Shown here: positions 25,144 through 33,826 of the stretch, in pieces
Layout of the letters: every line of letters starts with the position of its first letter
Position numbering within the stretch: the first letter of the stretch is position 1
Origin: Gluconacetobacter johannae
GTDB taxonomy: Bacteria; Pseudomonadota; Alphaproteobacteria; Acetobacterales; Acetobacteraceae
Reading direction: 5' to 3'
Assembly: GCF_014174305.1 (NCBI RefSeq)
Contig: NZ_JABEQH010000020.1
Span: forward strand, 1 to 64,000
Length of the DNA: 64,000 nucleotides
Translations under genes and position numbers: made by a program
Notes under the pieces: generated by a model
What the model saw: the letters and a program-made list of their open reading frames with translations, nothing else
Told to the model about the DNA's origin: nothing
Database searches by the model: none

Positions 25144-26847
25144 CCGAACGGCTCTCACTCGCCCCCCCCGTTCGGCGGCGCTTTCCGCGCGGATGGTGGC
25201 GAATTCGGAACCGGGCTTCCAATGGGGCCAGACGTGCGAGAACGCCACGTCGCGTCCGATCTGGTAGAGCAGCGCCGTGTCCTCGGCCGCGCCGCGCAGA
25301 TCCCAGTTCGCGCTCCAGATGTCGCAGGCCTGATGGTAGCAGGCCATATAGGCCTTCAGCCACGCCTCGCCGGCCGCGACACCGCCCGACAGCAGGTCGT
25401 AGGGGCCGGCCATGCCCATCATGGCCACGACCGGCACCCCGGCGCGGGCGAAGGGCAGATGGTCGGCGCGATAGAATGCGCCGCGCTCGGGCCGGGCCTC
25501 GGGCTGCACGATGCGGCCCTGCGTGCGGGCGGCGGCCGCCAGATCGTCCTGCAGGCTGTCCTGCCCGGCGCCGATGACGAAGGCATTATGGGCGGGGCCG
25601 GCCATCTGCAGCACGTCGATGGTGAAATTCGCCGCTGTTTTCGCCAGCGGCGCCAGCGGATGCGCCGCGTACCATGTCGAACCCAGCAGCCCGCGTTCCT
25701 CGGCGGTCCAGGCGGCGAACATCACCGTCCGGGCCGGTTTCGGACCGGCCTTGAATGCACGGGCGATTTCCAGAACGGCGGCAATTCCCGACCCGTCGTC
25801 GATGGCGCCGCGCCGGATCACCGGCCGGCCCTGCGTGTCGGTACCGACGCCGAAGGCATCCCAGTGCGCGCCGTACATGACGGTCTCGCCGGGGTATTTC
25901 GCGCCGGTCAGCTTGCCGATGACATTGCGGCTGTGCAGATGCGCGACCGAAACCGGCACGTCGGCGGTCAGGGTCGCGCCCGGAATCGTCACCGGCTGGA
26001 ACGCGGGGTCGCGCGCCTTTACGCGCAGGGCCGCAAGGTCCAGCCCCGCGCGGGCGAACAGGCGCGTCGCGGCGTCGCCTTCCAGCCAGCCCTGAAGCGG
26101 CACCGGCTTGTCGCTCGCGGCGTCGCGCACGATGTCGAACGCCTCGCCCCCCGGCGCGATCACCGTCGTCCATGGATAGGAGGCGCCCGGCGTGTCATGC
26201 ACGATCAGCGCGCCGATGGCGCCGCGCCGCGCGGCCTCTTCATATTTGTAGGTCCAGCGACCGTAATAGGTCATCGTCCGGCCGCCGAACCGTCCGGCGA
26301 CGGGCTCGCCGGCCCTGGCGTCGAAATCCGGATCGTTGACCAGGAAGACGGCAATCTTGCCTTTGAGATCGACGTTTTTGTAATCGTCCCACTGGCGTTC
26401 GGGCGCGTGCACCCCATACCCCACGAAGACCATCGGGGCCGAATTGACCTGGAGCCGTTCGACCGGCGACAGGGTGGCCAGATAGATGTCCTTCTTCAGT
26501 TCCAGCGGCATGTCCGACCCGCCGATCGTGACGTCCAGCCGCGACGGCGTGCCGATCCGCGTCCGCAGCAGCGGCACGTCCTGGGTCCAGCCGCCGGCCT
26601 CGCCACCGGGTTCCAGCCCGATCTTCCGATATTGCGCGATCAGCCACGCAACCGTGCGGGCCTCGCCTTCCGTCGCGGGGGCGCGGCCCTGGAAGTCGTC
26701 GGAGGCCAGCGTGCGGATCGCGGCCGACATGCGCGCCGGATCGACCGGCGCCCAGGGGGAAGATACCGGCGACGCGGCCTGCGCGGAAGTCAGCGTCGCC
26801 AGGGCCACGACGGGAAGGAGAGTTGCGAGAGCGCGACGAGGAGTCAT
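25084..26847 (-). CDS. Exported M28-family metallopeptidase with PA domain
   Basis: The 587-aa protein has a signal peptide ending in AQA near residue 25. The M28 zinc ligands are visible: His and Asp in MYGAHWDAFGVG, Asp in AIDDGSG, Glu-Glu in WTAEERGLLGS, and His in FYRADHLPFA. An inserted PA domain sits around residues 150-260. Members are secreted or periplasmic aminopeptidases. The ATG at 26847 is chosen for the signal peptide. The last 18 residues (GLCPNPPGPEALDPDHG) are encoded by an intergenic palindromic repeat, so the native C-terminus was probably extended by repeat insertion. Confidence 0.9.
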   Translation of the reverse strand: MTPRRALATLLPVVALATLTSAQAASPVSSPWAPVDPARMSAAIRTLASDDFQGRAPATEGEARTVAWLIAQYRKIGLEPGGEAGGWTQDVPLLRTRIGTPSRLDVTIGGSDMPLELKKDIYLATLSPVERLQVNSAPMVFVGYGVHAPERQWDDYKNVDLKGKIAVFLVNDPDFDARAGEPVAGRFGGRTMTYYGRWTYKYEEAARRGAIGALIVHDTPGASYPWTTVIAPGGEAFDIVRDAASDKPVPLQGWLEGDAATRLFARAGLDLAALRVKARDPAFQPVTIPGATLTADVPVSVAHLHSRNVIGKLTGAKYPGETVMYGAHWDAFGVGTDTQGRPVIRRGAIDDGSGIAAVLEIARAFKAGPKPARTVMFAAWTAEERGLLGSTWYAAHPLAPLAKTAANFTIDVLQMAGPAHNAFVIGAGQDSLQDDLAAAARTQGRIVQPEARPERGAFYRADHLPFARAGVPVVAMMGMAGPYDLLSGGVAAGEAWLKAYMACYHQACDIWSANWDLRGAAEDTALLYQIGRDVAFSHVWPHWKPGSEFATIRAESAAERGGRVRAVRKVGLCPNPPGPEALDPDHG

Positions 26848-26882
26848 GAAACACTCTCGTGGTTCTGTATGGATTTTTCGGG

Positions 26883-26968
26883 AAGGTCGGGCTCTGCACG
26901 AACCCGCCAAAGGGCGTCGCCCTTTGGAAACCCAGTCGTTTTATCCATGATCGGGTCCAGGGCCTCAG
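26883..26968. repeat. Composite palindromic repeat, copy 6
   Basis: The copy carries GTCGGGC/GCACGAAC, CCAAAGGGC/GCCCTTTGG and part of the CCAGGGCCT module. It lies between two leftward peptidase genes and touches the last codons of the M20 gene. Confidence 0.8.
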
Positions 26969-28356
26969 TGCGACAGGCTGGTGAACAGCGACCGGTAGTA
27001 GTCAATTGCCAGCGGGATGCCGGCGATCGGCGTGCGCTCGTTCAGGCCGTGGCTGAAATTCTCGGATTGCTTGATGAAAAGCGGGCTTGCGCCATAGCTG
27101 GGGACGTGGCGATTGCGAAACCACATGCTGTCGCTGGCGCCCGAGGACATGCTGGGAAAGACCGGAACCCCCGGATAGGTCGCACCCAGCGCCTTGTCCA
27201 CGGCCGCGATGAAATCGGGGCGCATGGGCGAGGCGTCGGTGGCGACCGATCCCGCGCTGACATCGGTGAAATGGACGTTCGGGTCGGCGGCGACTTTCTC
27301 CAGTTCCGCCATGATGGCGGCGCGGGGATGGCCGGGGAAGATGCGGCAGTTGATATTGGCGGTCGCGCGTTGCGGCAACGCATTGAGCGCGTGACCCCCG
27401 TTGACCATGGTCACGACGCAGGTGGTGCCGATCTTGCCGATCATGGACGGGTCGGCCGTCAGGGTGGCGATGGCCTTCCGGTCGGCGGGGTTCGCGGCAA
27501 AGGCGCGCATCGCGATGCCGATTTTCCCGGGCTCCCACTTCGCGGCGCTCAGGAAATAGCTGCGGGTCAGCTCGTTCAGTTCCGGCTTGAACTGATAGTG
27601 CTGGATCCGCAGCAGGGCCGCGGCGAGTTGGTCGATCGCGTTTTCGGCGCGCGGTTCCGAGGAGTGGCCCCCCGGATTGGTGACCGTCATTTCAAAATCG
27701 GCGTAGGTCTTCTCGGCCCCCGTCCAGGTGAAATAATCGGGCTTTCCCGTATGTTCGTCCAGAACGCCGCCGCCGCCGTCGATGTTGAGCACGAGGTCGG
27801 CATTCGCCAGCTTGTCGGCGATGATGGCGCTGGTCTTCATCGCCGTTTCCTCGTCGCCCGAGAATTCGATGATGATGTCGCGCCGGGGCGTATACCCTTC
27901 GCGTTTCAGTTCGACCAGCGTGGCGATGGCCAGCGTGCCGTCCAGCTTCATGTCCGTCGCTCCTCGGCCGAGCAGATAGCCGTTTTCGACCACCGGCTTG
28001 AACGGATCGCGCTGCCAGTCGGCCGGCTTGGCTTCCACCACGTCCATATGTCCGGAAATGACCAGCGGCTTCAGCGACGGGTCGCTGCCCGGCCAGCGTG
28101 CGATCAGATAGGCCGTGTCGTCGACGGGCGTGATCGTGATGTCCCGGTCGGCAAAACCGCCCGCAACCAGCGCCGCCTTGTAGAGTGCCGCGACCTGGGG
28201 CGTCCGGTTCCCCGGCCCCGCGACCGACCGCAGCGCGATGGCCTTTTCCGCGAGGTCGAGCGCCTGGGCGTCGGCCTGGGGATGTTCCATGGGGGCCGCA
28301 TGGGCGCTGATCGCCATCGTCGCCGCCATCGCCACGGCGGTTATCGCTGTTCGCAT
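26965..28356 (-). CDS. Exported M20/M25/M40-family metallopeptidase
   Basis: The 463-aa protein has a signal peptide (MRTAITAVAMAATMAISAHA). The M20 active site is clear: SGHMDVVEA (zinc His and catalytic Asp), GRGATDMKLD (bridging Asp), FSGDEETAM (catalytic Glu), and a late His in SENFSHGLNER. The dimerisation domain is around residues 230-350. It should act as a periplasmic dipeptidase or carboxypeptidase. ATG 28356 has GGAG 9 nt upstream. It precedes the M28 peptidase on the same strand, giving two exported peptidases in tandem. Confidence 0.9.
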   Translation of the reverse strand: MRTAITAVAMAATMAISAHAAPMEHPQADAQALDLAEKAIALRSVAGPGNRTPQVAALYKAALVAGGFADRDITITPVDDTAYLIARWPGSDPSLKPLVISGHMDVVEAKPADWQRDPFKPVVENGYLLGRGATDMKLDGTLAIATLVELKREGYTPRRDIIIEFSGDEETAMKTSAIIADKLANADLVLNIDGGGGVLDEHTGKPDYFTWTGAEKTYADFEMTVTNPGGHSSEPRAENAIDQLAAALLRIQHYQFKPELNELTRSYFLSAAKWEPGKIGIAMRAFAANPADRKAIATLTADPSMIGKIGTTCVVTMVNGGHALNALPQRATANINCRIFPGHPRAAIMAELEKVAADPNVHFTDVSAGSVATDASPMRPDFIAAVDKALGATYPGVPVFPSMSSGASDSMWFRNRHVPSYGASPLFIKQSENFSHGLNERTPIAGIPLAIDYYRSLFTSLSH

Positions 28357-28439
28357 CGAAACCATCTCCTGTCCAATGCGCGAGTGTAACGTCATTTCGG
28401 TGACGTGCGCCAGTGAGGTGGTCCGGCGGCGTGCCGCGT

Positions 28440-29324
28440 TCAGGATGTCGCCAGAAGGGAACTGACAAATTCCGTAAAGGCACGGGCCTTCGCGCTGGTC
28501 AGCCGGGCTGCGGGAAAGACCGCCCACAGGTCGATCGGCGGCAGCGTCCAGTCTTCCAGCACGCGCATGACGCGGCCGCTTTCCAGTTCCGGCGCGAACA
28601 TCCAGTCGGAGGCGATGGTCAGTCCCAGATCGGCCAGGGTCGCCGCGCGGATGCCCTCGGCGGCGCTGAGGCGCAGGCGCCCGCGCAGCGTCACGGGGCA
28701 GTCGCGCGTCCCCTGCCGGAACGTCCAGGCGGTGCCTCGGCCCTGGGTATAGATCAGGGCCTCATGCCGTTCGAGGTCGCCCGGCGTGCCGGGCCGGCCG
28801 GCGCGGTCGAAATAGGCCGGCGTCGCGATGACCGACCGCCGTCCCCGCGCGATCTGGCGGGCGATGAGGCTGGTGTCCTCCATCGGGCCGACGCGCAGGC
28901 ACATGTCGATCCCTTCCGCCACCAGATCCACGCGCCGGTCGTCCAGCACGATCTCCAGCTCCAGGGCCGGGTGGGCGGACAGGAAGCGGCCCAGATGCGG
29001 GATGATGTTCTGGCGCGCGAAAGTGGTCGGCGCGGAGATCCGCAGCCGCCCGCCCAGGCCCGCGCCGCTGCCGCGTGCCGCGCGTTCGGCCGCGTCGGCT
29101 TCCTCCAGCGCCCGCGTGGCGGCCTCGACATAGCGCAGGCCGGCCTCGGTCGGCGTCAGGCCATGGGTCGAGCGCAGCAGCAGCCGGACGCCCAGACGCT
29201 GTTCCAGCAGCGCCACCGCTTTGGACACCGCCGGCTGGCCCACGTTCAACTGCCGGGCGGCTGCCGAGAACGAACCCGTTTCGACGACCCGCACGAGGTA
29301 CGTCATGGCCTGGAGACGATCCAT
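28440..29324 (-). CDS. LysR-family transcriptional regulator
   Basis: The 294-aa protein has the LysR winged helix at its N-terminus (AMTYLVRVVETGSFSAAARQ, then NVGQPAVSKAVALLEQRLG) and a substrate-binding domain. It is divergent from an Old Yellow Enzyme gene, which is the likely target. A perfect 7-bp inverted repeat overlaps its own leader. The ATG at 29324 has AGGA 7 nt upstream. The inducer is unknown, perhaps an electrophile or quinone. Confidence 0.93.
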   Translation of the reverse strand: MDRLQAMTYLVRVVETGSFSAAARQLNVGQPAVSKAVALLEQRLGVRLLLRSTHGLTPTEAGLRYVEAATRALEEADAAERAARGSGAGLGGRLRISAPTTFARQNIIPHLGRFLSAHPALELEIVLDDRRVDLVAEGIDMCLRVGPMEDTSLIARQIARGRRSVIATPAYFDRAGRPGTPGDLERHEALIYTQGRGTAWTFRQGTRDCPVTLRGRLRLSAAEGIRAATLADLGLTIASDWMFAPELESGRVMRVLEDWTLPPIDLWAVFPAARLTSAKARAFTEFVSSLLATS

Positions 29325-29326
29325 GG

Positions 29327-29345
29327 TTATTCCTATTGGGAATAA
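29327..29345. promoter_or_regulatory. LysR-type operator palindrome
   Basis: TTATTCC-N5-GGAATAA is a perfect inverted repeat immediately upstream of the LysR start codon, overlapping its ribosome site. It fits autoregulation and control of the divergent OYE gene. Confidence 0.5.
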
Positions 29346-29452
29346 ACGTTACGTCTGCCCGCAGTCTGCCAGCCTGGCAAGGGAATAGGCATGCTCATGT
29401 CCAGCGGCGGAGCCATTCGGGGCGGTTCGCCGGATCGACAAGGACGAATTCG

Positions 29453-30553
29453 ATGTCTCAGCTTCTGTTCACGCCGATGCGGGTCGGCCCGGCCTCGCTT
29501 CTGCATCGCGTCGTGATGGCGCCGCTGACGCGGATGCGCTCCAGCCCCGGCAACCTGCCGAACGATTTGATGCGGGACTACTACCGCCAGCGCACGACCG
29601 AAGGCGGGCTGCTGATTACCGAGGCGACGCCCGTGTCGCTGAAGGGCTACGGGTTCGAGCGTGCGCCGGGGATCTATGACGACGCGCAGATTGCCGGCTG
29701 GCGGAGCATTACCGACGCGGTGCACGCCAGGGGGGGCCGGATGTTCCAGCAATTGTGGCATGTGGGCCGGCAATCGGCGCGCGCTCTGCAGCCGAATGGC
29801 GAGGCCCCGGTGGCGCCCTCGGCGATCCGGGCCGACGGTCAGGCCTGGACGCTGCGGGGGCCGATCCCCTTCGACATGCCCCGGGCGCTGGAACGGCATG
29901 AAATCGCGCTGATCGTCGAGGACTACCGTCGCGGCGCGGAACGCGCCCTGGCGGCCGGGTTCGACGGGGTGGAGATCCACGGCGCGAACGGCTACCTGCC
30001 CGACCAGTTCCTGCAGGACGGCACCAACCGGCGCACCGACGACTATGGCGGCCCGATCGAAAACCGCGCGCGCTTTCTGCTGGAGGTGACGCAGGCGGCC
30101 ATCGACATCTGGGGGGCGGACCGCGTGGGGGTTCGGCTGACGCCAAGCGGCGCCTACGGGTCGATGGCCGACAGCGACCGGCATGCGACATTCGGCTATG
30201 TCGCCGCGGCGCTGGACCGCATGGGGACTGCCTACCTGCACATCGTGCAGCCCCGGATCGGTGGGGATGCCGAGCCCGATCCCGTGGACGCGGCTGTGCT
30301 GCGCCGCAGCTTTTCGCGCACGATCATTGCGGCGGGCGGTTTTTCCCGTGACAGCGCCGAGGCCGTTCTGGCGTCGGGCGATGCGGACCTGGTGGCGTTC
30401 GGCCGGTCGTTTATCGCCAATCCGGACCTTCCGGCGCGGCTGCGCGAAGGATGGACGCTGAACCGCTATGATCGCGCGCGCTTCTACGGCGGGGACGCAC
30501 GCGGATACACGGATTATCCGTTTCATACGGCTTCCGAACGGGTGGCCTCGTAA
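29453..30553 (+). CDS. Old Yellow Enzyme family alkene reductase (NemA-like)
   Basis: The 366-aa flavoprotein shows OYE signatures: VVMAPLTRMRSSPGNLP (FMN site), WHVGRQSA, HGANGYLPDQFLQDGTNRR with the His-x-x-Asn substrate pair, and the GFSRD and VAFGRSFIANPDLP phosphate-binding regions. OYEs reduce activated alkenes, maleimides or nitro esters using NAD(P)H. The ATG at 29453 has AAGGA 8 nt upstream. It is divergent from a LysR regulator, a common pairing. Confidence 0.93.
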   Translation: MSQLLFTPMRVGPASLLHRVVMAPLTRMRSSPGNLPNDLMRDYYRQRTTEGGLLITEATPVSLKGYGFERAPGIYDDAQIAGWRSITDAVHARGGRMFQQLWHVGRQSARALQPNGEAPVAPSAIRADGQAWTLRGPIPFDMPRALERHEIALIVEDYRRGAERALAAGFDGVEIHGANGYLPDQFLQDGTNRRTDDYGGPIENRARFLLEVTQAAIDIWGADRVGVRLTPSGAYGSMADSDRHATFGYVAAALDRMGTAYLHIVQPRIGGDAEPDPVDAAVLRRSFSRTIIAAGGFSRDSAEAVLASGDADLVAFGRSFIANPDLPARLREGWTLNRYDRARFYGGDARGYTDYPFHTASERVAS

Positions 30554-30555
30554 GG

Positions 30556-30665
30556 TGGAACCCGGCAAGGGCCTCGGCCCTTGCATCCCATTCGTTTCAT
30601 AAAGTTCTGGGTTTCCAAAGGGCTTGGCCCTTTGGTGGGTCAAGGGTGAAACCCTTGCCTTCGCC
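30556..30665. repeat. Composite palindromic repeat, copy 7
   Basis: The copy carries CAAGGGCC/GGCCCTTG, CCAAAGGGC/GCCCTTTGG and CAAGGGT/ACCCTTG, nearly identical to copy 1 but lacking its first hairpin. It begins 3 bp after the OYE stop. Confidence 0.85.
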
Positions 30666-30711
30666 TGCTGCTGGCCTATCGTAAAAAGTTGCCTGGAACG
30701 GGGAGACAGCA

Positions 30712-30906
30712 ATGACGGGTTACAGGAACGAAGACGACGATGGGGTTCGGATGCAACTCCAGGTTCTGATTTCCGAGTTGCAGGCCGACGTCCAGGAAAT
30801 GGCGGGCCTGCTGGACCGCACGCAGGCCAATGATGACGTGAAACACCTGGCCGCGCGTATTGCCGATCGGCTTGATGGAGTGGCTGATCTGGCGGAGCGC
30901 ACGTAG
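30712..30906 (+). CDS. Small coiled-coil-like hypothetical protein
   Basis: A 64-aa acidic protein with heptad-like spacing (LQVLISELQADVQEMAGLLD, then AARIADRLDGVADLAER), predicted all-helical. The ATG at 30712 has GGGGAG 6-7 nt upstream, which supports translation. It is the last host gene before the prophage left end, about 90 bp away. I do not recognise the family. Confidence 0.6.
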   Translation: MTGYRNEDDDGVRMQLQVLISELQADVQEMAGLLDRTQANDDVKHLAARIADRLDGVADLAERT

Positions 30907-30998
30907 CGCGTTCGCCAAACAGACGGCATCATTTTGCTTTGTGGGATCCGCAGGCTTGCGCTCTGTGGGGATGACAGCGGGAAATGATGGATTTCCGG

Positions 30999-31053
30999 GG
31001 GCTCCATGGTGGGCGCACAAGGACTCGAACCTTGGACCCGCTGATTAAGAGTC
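30999..31053. repeat. attL (55-bp direct repeat, displaced tRNA-Lys 3' half)
   Basis: Identical to 52360-52414. Bases 31007-31053 are the complement of the tRNA-Lys 3' half through the anticodon loop, including CCA; identity stops right after the anticodon (GAGTC). Confidence 0.93.
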
Positions 31054-31174
31054 TCGAAATCTGCCCTGACAGCGCCCGACAGGGCCGGACGCGGACCCCT
31101 GAAAATCGGCAGATAGAAGCCATTTTTGTTGCAAGTCATCAGACTTTCGATGACACTCCCGGACAACGAAAGAC

Positions 31175-31202
31175 GTTCTGCGGGGTCCGCTACGGGTCCG
31201 CA
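31175..31202 (+). repeat. 28-bp direct repeat near the left end (possible integrase arm site)
   Basis: The same 28 bp, starting GTTCTGCGGGGTCCGC and ending GGGTCCGCA, recurs at 52286-52313 just inside attR. In the excised circle the two copies would flank the core, as arm-type integrase sites do. GGTCCGC occurs twice within each copy. Confidence 0.6.
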
Positions 31203-31232
31203 GCACATCAGCAGATTCCGGGCGCACCACGC

Positions 31233-32435
31233 ATGGCAGGCTTCAAATTCACTCTTCGTTCCGTCGAGTCGGCCGTCTGTCCGCCCGACAAGAAGGACGT
31301 GCTGTTCTTCGACACGACGACGCGTGGCTTCGGGCTCCGCGTATCTTCGTCCGGCGGCAAGATGTTCCTGGCCCAATATTCGGTGGGGAAGGCCAAGCGG
31401 CGCGTGCCGCTCGGAGCGTTCGGGGTGCTGACCATTGAGGAGGCGCGCGCGCAAGCCCGGGCTGTCCTTGGCGAGGCAGCCAAAGGCGGCGACCCCATGG
31501 CTGAGCGCAAAGCCATGAAGAAGGCCGAGTTGGTAGCCGCCGCCGACGCCTCGTTCACCTTCGAGACCCTGGCGACCAGTTGGGCAGAAGCCCGCGAAGG
31601 CGAGCGGCGGGAAAGCTACCTGAACGAGGCCAAGGCTGCGCTCCTGCGGGCCTTCCCCGACTGGCGGAAGCAACCGGCCAGCAGCATCACCGTCGCAGAC
31701 GCCGTGAAGGCGCTGGATGCGATCCGTGAGGCCAAGAGTGTCGTGACCGCCAACCGGGCACTGGCCTATGCGCGGGCGGCCTATGGTTGGGCCGTGAAGC
31801 GGCAGAAATTGACCATCAATCCATTCCAGGGTCTGGAGCGCCTGGGCCGCGAGCAATCGCGCGAACGCGTTCTGACCGTGACCGAATTGCGGGCGATCTG
31901 GGAGGCGTGTGGCAAGATCACCCCTACGCTGGGCGCCTATGTCCGCGTCCTGATGCTGACGCTCCAGCGGCGAGAAGAAGTCGCGTCGATGCGGTGGGCG
32001 GAGCTGGACGACCTGGAGAATCCGACAACCTGGACCCTGCCGCGGGAGCGCGCGAAGAACGGGCGGACGCATGTCGTCCACCTGTCCGCTCCGGTGCGGG
32101 AGATCATCCGCGCCCTTCCCCGTATCGAAGGCAACCCCTTCGTGTTCGCCGGCCGGGCCAAGGGATCGATCGGCGCCTATAGCTACGCCAAGAATGCAAT
32201 CGAGAAAGAGATGGCGGAACAGAAAATCACTCTGACCGACTGGCGCCTGCACGATTTCCGGCGATCTGGCGTGACCTGGCTGGCCACCCATGGCGTGCCA
32301 CCGCATGTGGCCGACCGCATCTTGAACCACGTCAGCGGCACGATCAGCGGCGTGGCGGCGGTCTATCAGCGGGCGGAATTCCTGACTGAGCGGCGCGATG
32401 CACTAGATCTTTGGGCGGGAGCGGTGGTGCAATGA
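31233..32435 (+). CDS. int: Tyrosine-type site-specific integrase (P4-like)
   Basis: The 400-aa integrase has an N-terminal DUF4102-like arm-binding domain (FFDTTTRGFGLRVSSSGGK) and a catalytic domain with the first Arg in LTLQRREEVASMRW, Lys in the AKNGRTHVVHL turn, His-x-x-Arg in LHDFRRSGVTW (near residue 339), His in ILNHVSG and the nucleophile Tyr near residue 378 (VYQR). It would integrate and excise the element at tRNA-Lys. The ATG at 31233 follows attL and the 28-bp repeat. Its stop overlaps the next gene by 4 nt. Confidence 0.95.
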   Translation: MAGFKFTLRSVESAVCPPDKKDVLFFDTTTRGFGLRVSSSGGKMFLAQYSVGKAKRRVPLGAFGVLTIEEARAQARAVLGEAAKGGDPMAERKAMKKAELVAAADASFTFETLATSWAEAREGERRESYLNEAKAALLRAFPDWRKQPASSITVADAVKALDAIREAKSVVTANRALAYARAAYGWAVKRQKLTINPFQGLERLGREQSRERVLTVTELRAIWEACGKITPTLGAYVRVLMLTLQRREEVASMRWAELDDLENPTTWTLPRERAKNGRTHVVHLSAPVREIIRALPRIEGNPFVFAGRAKGSIGAYSYAKNAIEKEMAEQKITLTDWRLHDFRRSGVTWLATHGVPPHVADRILNHVSGTISGVAAVYQRAEFLTERRDALDLWAGAVVQ

Positions 32436-33166
32436 CTGTCGATCACATCGAACTATGCGCGAAGATCATCTCTGGTTTGGATGAACCTCAACCGGCGCTG
32501 ATGACTACCATCAGATCTTTTGCGGGAGCAGTTGCTGCAGCCAGAATGTCTGAGGAAAGGACGCTAAAGAGGACTGAACTCAGAAAACGCATGGCGCCTC
32601 TCGGCGACGCCTGCACGACGATATTGCAGGCTCTTGAAAGCGCAGAATTATCCTCATGGTTTGCAGCAGAAGAACAGAACGTCAGCGGTCAAAAGCCCCC
32701 TGAGGATTCGGGCGATGATCCACCTCTCCAGGGAGACCCAAGCTGTCTGGATGACGAGATTGCCGCTGTTCGGTTCTTAAAGAAGTTGCAACTTCAAGCC
32801 GATGCTTTGGCAACTCGCATCGAGAAGGGAAAAGGAAATTATCGATCCTATCCTAACCCTGATGGATCGTCAGCGAAGGAACTCTGCGCGCTGGCATGTG
32901 CCTTTCTGTGGCGAGACGCTCGCAAAAGGCAGATCGGGAAAAAAAACCCCACCGCTTGGGAGGCATGTGATGCTCTGTGGCTCGCGTCGGGCGGAAAAAT
33001 CAAAGAAAATAACCAGCGGATCGACTCATCCGGTTGGCTCGATCATTTGCAGAAAATAAACAGATCAGACACGAGTTTATTCACCAAAAAATTTCAGAAA
33101 CTGATGCGCCCACCGACACCTCGCCTCCCGCGCCGCTTCCGACAGCATGAAAGGGGGGAAGAATAG
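32432..33166 (+). CDS. Unknown protein, AT-richer accessory gene after the integrase
   Basis: The 244-aa product has no family I recognise. It is mostly helical and charged, with a possible conserved core (DDEIAAVRFLKKLQLQADAL, then KELCALACAFLWRDARKRQ) and a basic C-terminus (PRLPRRFRQHERGEE). Its base composition is clearly lower in GC than the flanking phage genes. ATG 32432 overlaps the integrase stop by 4 nt, so it is co-translated with int. Position between int and the excisionase-like gene is typical of cargo; a defence role is possible but unsupported. Confidence 0.7.
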   Translation: MTVDHIELCAKIISGLDEPQPALMTTIRSFAGAVAAARMSEERTLKRTELRKRMAPLGDACTTILQALESAELSSWFAAEEQNVSGQKPPEDSGDDPPLQGDPSCLDDEIAAVRFLKKLQLQADALATRIEKGKGNYRSYPNPDGSSAKELCALACAFLWRDARKRQIGKKNPTAWEACDALWLASGGKIKENNQRIDSSGWLDHLQKINRSDTSLFTKKFQKLMRPPTPRLPRRFRQHERGEE

Positions 33167-33273
33167 AGATGAAAAAAGCTATTTCAGCCCTCTCTCAGAA
33201 GTCGCCCTCAGTCATATAAATGATTGTCTTGCCGGCCGCAGTAGCTTGCGGCCTTGAAGTAAGGAGGCAAGCA

Positions 33274-33486
33274 GTGCGTCCCCTTTGGACCAACGAACAG
33301 ACCTGCACCTATCTGCAAATTCACCCGCGGACACTGGCGCGCAGTCGCGCGGCGGGAACAGGCCCCCGCTACGTCAAGATCGGCAGCAAGTTCATGTACC
33401 GGCAGGAAGATGTCGAGGAATGGCTGGCAAGCCGGACGTTCCGTCACACGGCGGCCGAAGCAACGGGGCGTCACGCCACACCCTGA
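33274..33486 (+). CDS. Excisionase-like / MerR-type helix-turn-helix protein
   Basis: A 70-aa winged-helix protein: LWTNEQTCTYLQIHPRTLAR then YVKIGSKFMYRQEDVEEWLA, the standard AlpA/excisionase-type HTH17 pattern. It may control excision or early transcription of the element. GTG 33274 has a perfect GGAGG site 6 nt upstream; an upstream reading from 33220 is unlikely. It begins the rightward replication block. Confidence 0.75.
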   Translation: MRPLWTNEQTCTYLQIHPRTLARSRAAGTGPRYVKIGSKFMYRQEDVEEWLASRTFRHTAAEATGRHATP

Positions 33487-33622
33487 GCCAGAAACAGAAA
33501 TCGCCGGCCGCGATAACGCAGACCGACGATCCGAAATAGCTGACCCCTGACAGGTCAGCTTGTAGAGCCATTTCGGGTCGATCGTCCAGAAGAAATCGCG
33601 GTTGGCATATCGGAAAAGTGCC

Positions 33623-33826
33623 ATGCCGAGCTTGAAAAAGCGCGGGCGCCCGAAGTGCGTCCGCAGCGGGGGAAGTGTGCCCCGCCTGATCCTCCTGTCC
33701 GATGCCTGCCGCCCCGATGGCGAGCCGCGCGTCGGTGTGCTGATGCCGGGTTGCCGGCTGCCGGTCCTCTTTCCGTCGATCGCGGCCGCCAGTGCTGCCA
33801 TCGAGGCCGGGAGGGCTATGCGATGA
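33623..33826 (+). CDS. Small hypothetical phage protein
   Basis: A 67-aa basic protein (MPSLKKRGRPKCVRSGG at the start, then PDGEPRVGVLMPGCRLPVLF and a short helix). No family recognised. Its stop overlaps the next start (ATGA), so it is probably real and co-translated. ATG 33623 is preceded by a weak GGAA site. Confidence 0.55.
   Translation: MPSLKKRGRPKCVRSGGSVPRLILLSDACRPDGEPRVGVLMPGCRLPVLFPSIAAASAAIEAGRAMR

Noticed and set aside
25090-28389. Very long plus-strand open frame (over 1000 codons) across both peptidase genes
   Set aside because: It is antisense to two clear metallopeptidases with signal peptides and catalytic motifs. Its translation is Arg/Gly/Asp-rich shadow sequence typical of GC-rich DNA.
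33591-33607. 17-bp match (GAAGAAATCGCGGTTGG) to the rho gene near 61053
   Set aside because: A single match of this length between two points of a 64-kb GC-rich window can occur by chance; flanks do not match and there is no functional link.
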